Notes under the pieces: generated by a model
Database searches by the model: none
Seen by the model: only the letters and a program-made list of their open reading frames with translations
Told to the model about the DNA's origin: nothing
Part shown: positions 60,711 to 64,000 of the stretch, piece after piece
Position numbering within the stretch: the first letter of the stretch is position 1
How the letters are laid out: each line of letters opens with the position of its first letter
NCBI RefSeq assembly: GCF_000369805.1
Contig: NZ_KB850224.1
Location: 3,008,480 to 3,072,479, forward strand
DNA from: Acinetobacter sp. NIPH 2100
GTDB lineage: Bacteria > Pseudomonadota > Gammaproteobacteria > Pseudomonadales > Moraxellaceae
DNA length: 64,000 nucleotides
Direction: 5' to 3'
Made by a program: the position numbers and the translations under genes

Positions 60711-61418
60711 CTACTCTGCAAAAATCGCTTGCCAATAGTGATAGGTTTTTTCTTCCCCATCTTCCAACTTAAACTCGTATGACATCTGACGCGTTTCAGC
60801 AATTTCAAACTCAATAGGATGCTTGAATAAACCACCAGCATAAGCAAAGGTGTGATATTCACCATTCTCACCACAGACATCGACTTCTGATGGCATCCGC
60901 TTAATCAAAGCGGTATCGATATCTTGCCCAATAAATGACTCATCTAGCTTACTGGCATCCGTTACAATGATTTTGGTTTTAATGCCTGAATCCAAGAAAT
61001 CCTGCATTACTTCAGTCGAGTTCAGATTCCATATCGGCTCAACCACTTCAATGCCTAATGGATGTAAACGGTCTTCCCGATATTTGCGCACATCGCTTAA
61101 ATAAATATCACCAAAGATAAAATGCTCAACACCCTGTGCTTTAAAATGATTGGCAGCATCCAACATACGCTGTTCATATGCGGGGACATTCTTTGGCAAA
61201 AACACTGGATAGAGTGGAATACCAATACTTTCAGCCTGTTTTTCGAGCAGTCTATGTGGAATCGCATGCATCGAAGACAACTCGGTTTCTTCATTCACCG
61301 TGGTTAATAAGGCAACCACCTCGAATTCATCCTGCTGTAAAACTTTGTACAAGGCCAAGGATGAATCTTTACCACCACTCCAATTGAAAACGGCTTTCTT
61401 ACGGTTATTCACACTCAT
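60711..61418 (-). CDS. Dph6-like ATP-pyrophosphatase (diphthine-ammonia ligase family)
   Basis: The 235-residue protein has the adenine nucleotide alpha-hydrolase PP-loop SGGKDSSLALYKV (about 14-26) and the family's EHFIFGDIYLSDVRKYRE and CGENGEYHTFAYAGG segments. In eukaryotes and archaea Dph6 amidates diphthine on EF-2, a substrate that bacteria lack, so the bacterial enzyme must act on something else. Its start overlaps the SDR stop by four bases (ATGA). Confidence 0.85.
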   Translation of the reverse strand: MSVNNRKKAVFNWSGGKDSSLALYKVLQQDEFEVVALLTTVNEETELSSMHAIPHRLLEKQAESIGIPLYPVFLPKNVPAYEQRMLDAANHFKAQGVEHFIFGDIYLSDVRKYREDRLHPLGIEVVEPIWNLNSTEVMQDFLDSGIKTKIIVTDASKLDESFIGQDIDTALIKRMPSEVDVCGENGEYHTFAYAGGLFKHPIEFEIAETRQMSYEFKLEDGEEKTYHYWQAIFAE

Positions 61419-62221
61419 TTCACTTTCATTTTTCGAATCATTTTATACAACAAGCTTGGCGACAAACGAGAAACCAGCACGCCCAGTTGCTCTTTTTTCC
61501 CACCCACCACAATATATTCACCCCCTGCCATCAACGACTCCACCACACGCTCAGCGAATACATCGGCATCTAAACCATTTTCAATGGCTTCATCTTGATG
61601 TCCTTGTGGCTTACCTTCGCCATTTAAAGCATTAAAAGATACATTGGTTTTCACAAACCCAGGGAACACCACAGAGACTTCAACACCGTCTTTAGACACT
61701 TCAGCACGCAAGCTGTTGGCCCATAAATGAATCGCGCCTTTTGCAGCCGAATAAGTAGCGCGATATTGCGTACCTAACAAACCCGCCACACTGGAAACAA
61801 AGACCACCCGACCTGATTTTTGTTTTAACAAGGTCGGCAATACGGTTTTGGTAAAGAACACTTGCGAGAAGTAGTCAACTTCCATGATGGCACGTTCAGT
61901 CTGCATGGTGGTGTCTTGGATCAAGGCACGTTGACTCAAGCCCGCATTATTGATGAGCCAATCAATACGACCTTTACTGGCTAGAACCTGTTCATGTGCA
62001 TGGCGAACTTGAGCTTCATCGGTAATGTCCGCAGCAATCGAAATATGCTGTTCTGGTTTGAGTAAACCGACACGTACTGCTTCTAACTCATCATAACGAC
62101 GTGAAGTCAACACCACCTGCGCACCTTGTAATGCACATTCACGTGCTAAAGCTTTGCCTAAACCAGACGAAGCGCCTGTAATCCACACCACTTTATTTTC
62201 AAGACTTTTAAGTTTTGCCAT
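61415..62221 (-). CDS. Short-chain dehydrogenase/reductase
   Basis: The 268-residue SDR has the cofactor motif TGASSGLGKALARE (about 15-28), NNAGLSQ at about 91-97, and the catalytic Ser (SSVAGLLG), Tyr-x-x-x-Lys (YSAAKGA) and downstream PGFVKTN. The C-terminal part is hydrophobic/basic. It resembles the DHRS7/YqjQ type; the substrate is unknown. It is in an operon with the upstream unrecognised gene (13 bp) and the Dph6-like gene (4-base overlap). Confidence 0.9.
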   Translation of the reverse strand: MAKLKSLENKVVWITGASSGLGKALARECALQGAQVVLTSRRYDELEAVRVGLLKPEQHISIAADITDEAQVRHAHEQVLASKGRIDWLINNAGLSQRALIQDTTMQTERAIMEVDYFSQVFFTKTVLPTLLKQKSGRVVFVSSVAGLLGTQYRATYSAAKGAIHLWANSLRAEVSKDGVEVSVVFPGFVKTNVSFNALNGEGKPQGHQDEAIENGLDADVFAERVVESLMAGGEYIVVGGKKEQLGVLVSRLSPSLLYKMIRKMKVK

Positions 62222-62234
62222 TGTTCTGCCCTAC

Positions 62235-62897
62235 CTATGCTTGATGACGCATAAACTTGAGGAAATAATCCACATACGTTGCAGCCACTTGCTGATCAAT
62301 TTGCGTACCGAGTTTTTCCAAACGTTTATAACCCAGATGTGTGGTCATATTAATTACCCCATTTAAAGTTTTATCAACCACAAAATTGAACTTGAGGCAT
62401 TTCTTCGGTTCGCGAATTAAATGTGTCACACCTTCGTCAATCACTTCGGTGAGAAGTTTCAATGCATTGGAAATTTCTCGATGATCTCCACCTGCCAACT
62501 TCTGGCTCGAAGCGATGACTTTTTGTGCTAAATGCTGCTCTACAGGATAGGTCATGTATACCTGTTCATCTTCAATCTGCAAGGTCTTTGAAAGATATTC
62601 AACCAGCGGAATTAAACGATCATTCCCAAAGAATGAAATCGACCACGGCATATATTTGCGAATCGCTTCTAAAATTTGTTGGATGACTTTCTCAGATTCA
62701 CCTGTTTGTGAATAGTGCTGATTTTCTTGTAATAGCACCATAAATACTTGTTCAATCACCTCACAAGCAATTTCTGACAAGACATTGCCCAGTGCACTGG
62801 CTTGGCTTTCCTTCGTTCCTTGCAACAATTGCGTTCTAATATGGGCAAACCTTGCGTATGTATCCGCATGAATATTTAAAAAAACGGCGGTGTTCAT
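62235..62897 (-). CDS. Unrecognised protein, paralogue 1
   Basis: The 220-residue protein (from ATG 62897; an ATG two codons earlier is too close to AGGG) is soluble and mostly helical. Conserved blocks shared with the next gene are SEKVIQQI-(L/I)-A-RKYMPWSI near 70-90, DEQVYMTYPVEQHL at about 115-128, and the C-terminal REPKKCLKFNFVVDKTLNG-VINMTTHLGYKRLEKLG. I do not recognise the family. It starts the likely operon with the SDR and Dph6-like genes. Confidence 0.75.
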   Translation of the reverse strand: MNTAVFLNIHADTYARFAHIRTQLLQGTKESQASALGNVLSEIACEVIEQVFMVLLQENQHYSQTGESEKVIQQILEAIRKYMPWSISFFGNDRLIPLVEYLSKTLQIEDEQVYMTYPVEQHLAQKVIASSQKLAGGDHREISNALKLLTEVIDEGVTHLIREPKKCLKFNFVVDKTLNGVINMTTHLGYKRLEKLGTQIDQQVAATYVDYFLKFMRHQA

Positions 62898-62925
62898 TCT
62901 CATAACCCTAATTGTAAGATTCCAT

Positions 62926-62953
62926 AAAAAAAGAGCTTGTTTAACAAGCCCTT
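62926..62953 (-). terminator. Terminator between the two unrecognised paralogues
   Basis: On the minus strand, a hairpin GAGCTTGTT/AACAAGC-type (arms around GCTTGTT and AACAAGC) is followed by TCTTTTTTT. It probably ends transcription of the 63010-63690 gene. Confidence 0.75.
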
Positions 62954-63009
62954 TAATTCAATCTATTTTTCTACGTTTTTGGCATTGTACACGCCGAATT
63001 TATCACACT

Positions 63010-63690
63010 CTATTCTGTATCGACATGCATAAATGCTAAAAAATGATTAACGCAATCCGTTGCGGCGCCAGTATCGACTTGGTTACCCATTTTCTCTAGA
63101 CGCTTATAACTGAGATGCGCAGTCATATTAATCACCCCATTTAAGGTTTTATCGACCACAGTATTAAAGTTAAGGCATTTTTTCGGTTCACGAATCAAGC
63201 TGGTTACCCCCAAATCCACGATTTGAATCAAGGTTTGGAACACATCAACCATATCACTGATTTCATTATTTTTTAGTCGCTCTACCAAGGCATGCGCCTG
63301 TTGCACCAAATGCCGATCAATCGGATAAGACACATAAACCTGTTCGTCATGATACTTGATCATATTGGAGAAATAATTGGCAAAAGGACAAAGGCGTTCA
63401 TTACCGAATAATGCAATCGACCATGGCATATATTTACGCACCGCAGCAATAATCTGTTGAATCACCTTTTCAGATTCAGCGGTATATTTTTGCGTTAACT
63501 GGGTTGGTTGGCGATTTTGGATCAATAACACTGAAAAGACTTGCTCGACAATATCGCAGGCAATTTCTGAAAGTACCTCACCTAAAATTCTAGATTGGCT
63601 TTCATAGGTGCCAGCATTGAGCTGCTGACGAATCACTTCAAATTGTCCATGTGTAACGTCATTAATCTTCAATAGGATTGAATAACTCAT
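63010..63690 (-). CDS. Unrecognised protein, paralogue 2
   Basis: The 226-residue protein starts at ATG 63690 with AAAGGG nine bases upstream. Earlier in-frame ATGs at 63699 and 63720 have no spaced ribosome site. This start makes the N-terminus line up with paralogue 1 (MSYSILLKINDVTHGQFEVIR against MNTAVFLNIHADTYARFAHIR). About half of the residues match across the two, with near-identity in the C-terminal REPKKCL-FN-VVDKTLNGVINMT block. No membrane segment, signal peptide or known catalytic motif seen. Confidence 0.75.
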   Translation of the reverse strand: MSYSILLKINDVTHGQFEVIRQQLNAGTYESQSRILGEVLSEIACDIVEQVFSVLLIQNRQPTQLTQKYTAESEKVIQQIIAAVRKYMPWSIALFGNERLCPFANYFSNMIKYHDEQVYVSYPIDRHLVQQAHALVERLKNNEISDMVDVFQTLIQIVDLGVTSLIREPKKCLNFNTVVDKTLNGVINMTAHLSYKRLEKMGNQVDTGAATDCVNHFLAFMHVDTE

Positions 63691-64000
63691 GAGAAGCATC
63701 CCTTTTTTAGTTTTTCGCATTCTTATATTGTTGTTTTGAGCATCAATATTTTTAAGTTATGTGATGCATTACACAAATCTAATCCTATTTGTATAAAAAT
63801 CCAACGCCTTTCATCGGCTTTTTCAGAAAAAAATGAAGTCTATAAAGCATTTATCTTGATTGAGTCGTCGATTAGTTTTAATAAAGGCCACATTATGAAG
63901 ATGTACTAAACATCTCATCGATAAAAGCTCAAGAAACCGCAATTTAGCCATTATTTAAGCGGCTTTAATCATTCACATAAGGTCAGGCTGAAATGCCTAC
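63691..64000. other. 310-bp right-edge stretch without a gene
   Basis: AT-rich, no ORF of note. A small hairpin AGATGT-actaa-ACATCT (63899-63915) has no T-tract. The left part must hold the promoter of the 63010-63690 gene. Nothing else is supported. Confidence 0.5.

Noticed and set aside
63899..63915. Small hairpin near the right edge as a terminator
   Set aside because: Only a 6-bp stem and no T-tract on either side.

Overview
The window looks like chromosomal DNA from an Acinetobacter species. It is AT-rich. It carries the RND efflux operon adeIJK, whose products closely resemble A. baumannii AdeI, AdeJ and AdeK as I remember them. The trpS to sucD interval matches the locus where the sRNA Aar was described in A. 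baylyi, and a Bap-like adhesin starts at the left edge. I cannot name the species. I see no insertion sequence, prophage, CRISPR array, tRNA or rRNA, so this reads as core genome.

Layout. 1-1206: N-terminal part of a Bap-like surface protein (minus strand, cut by the window edge). 1666-5300: NhaP-type antiporter, YpfJ-type metallopeptidase and a DUF808 membrane protein. 5465-11123 (plus): trpS, an intergenic sRNA candidate (Aar), yqiJ-yqiK (flotillin) and a PhoD-type phosphatase. 11223-23170 (minus): the TCA block, transcribed as sdhCDAB, sucAB-lpd and sucCD. It is split by hairpin terminators after sdhB and after lpd. gltA is divergent across an 899-bp gap. 25461-31878: a DKNYY-repeat membrane protein, a DUF1289 protein, trhO, a DedA protein, a LysR/LysE divergent pair and a YgfB-like protein. 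31950-35611: a small acidic protein, rpoD, ybeD and lipB. 35693-40859: an SCP2-like protein plus iron alcohol dehydrogenase, an amino-acid permease, a divergent flavodoxin/HxlR pair and a VOC protein. 40869-45835 (minus): trmL, cysG, serS, a DUF3298 lipoprotein and lolA. 46125-51130: pirin, rplU-rpmA, and ispB with a PF10136 membrane protein. 51291-57833: a PAP2 phosphatase overlapping adeIJK. 57942-63690: two YbjQ paralogues, an OFA-family MFS transporter, and an operon of two unrecognised paralogues, an SDR enzyme and a Dph6-like ligase.

How the genes work together. The central block encodes citrate synthase, succinate dehydrogenase, 2-oxoglutarate dehydrogenase with its E3, and succinyl-CoA synthetase: the oxidative half of the TCA cycle around one control region. 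pap2-adeIJK is a tripartite drug efflux operon. Its apparent promoter holds a perfect 24-bp palindrome between the -35 box and the end of the -10 box, a good repressor site. Several pairs suggest local control: HxlR/flavodoxin around a perfect 20-bp palindrome, and LysR/LysE.

The signals most worth following are the adeIJK operator, the HxlR operator, two related multi-stem palindromic repeats at 14879-14985 and 41358-41427, the Aar sRNA locus, and the tandem unrecognised paralogues near the right edge. I did not find clear evidence of a wholly new multi-gene system.
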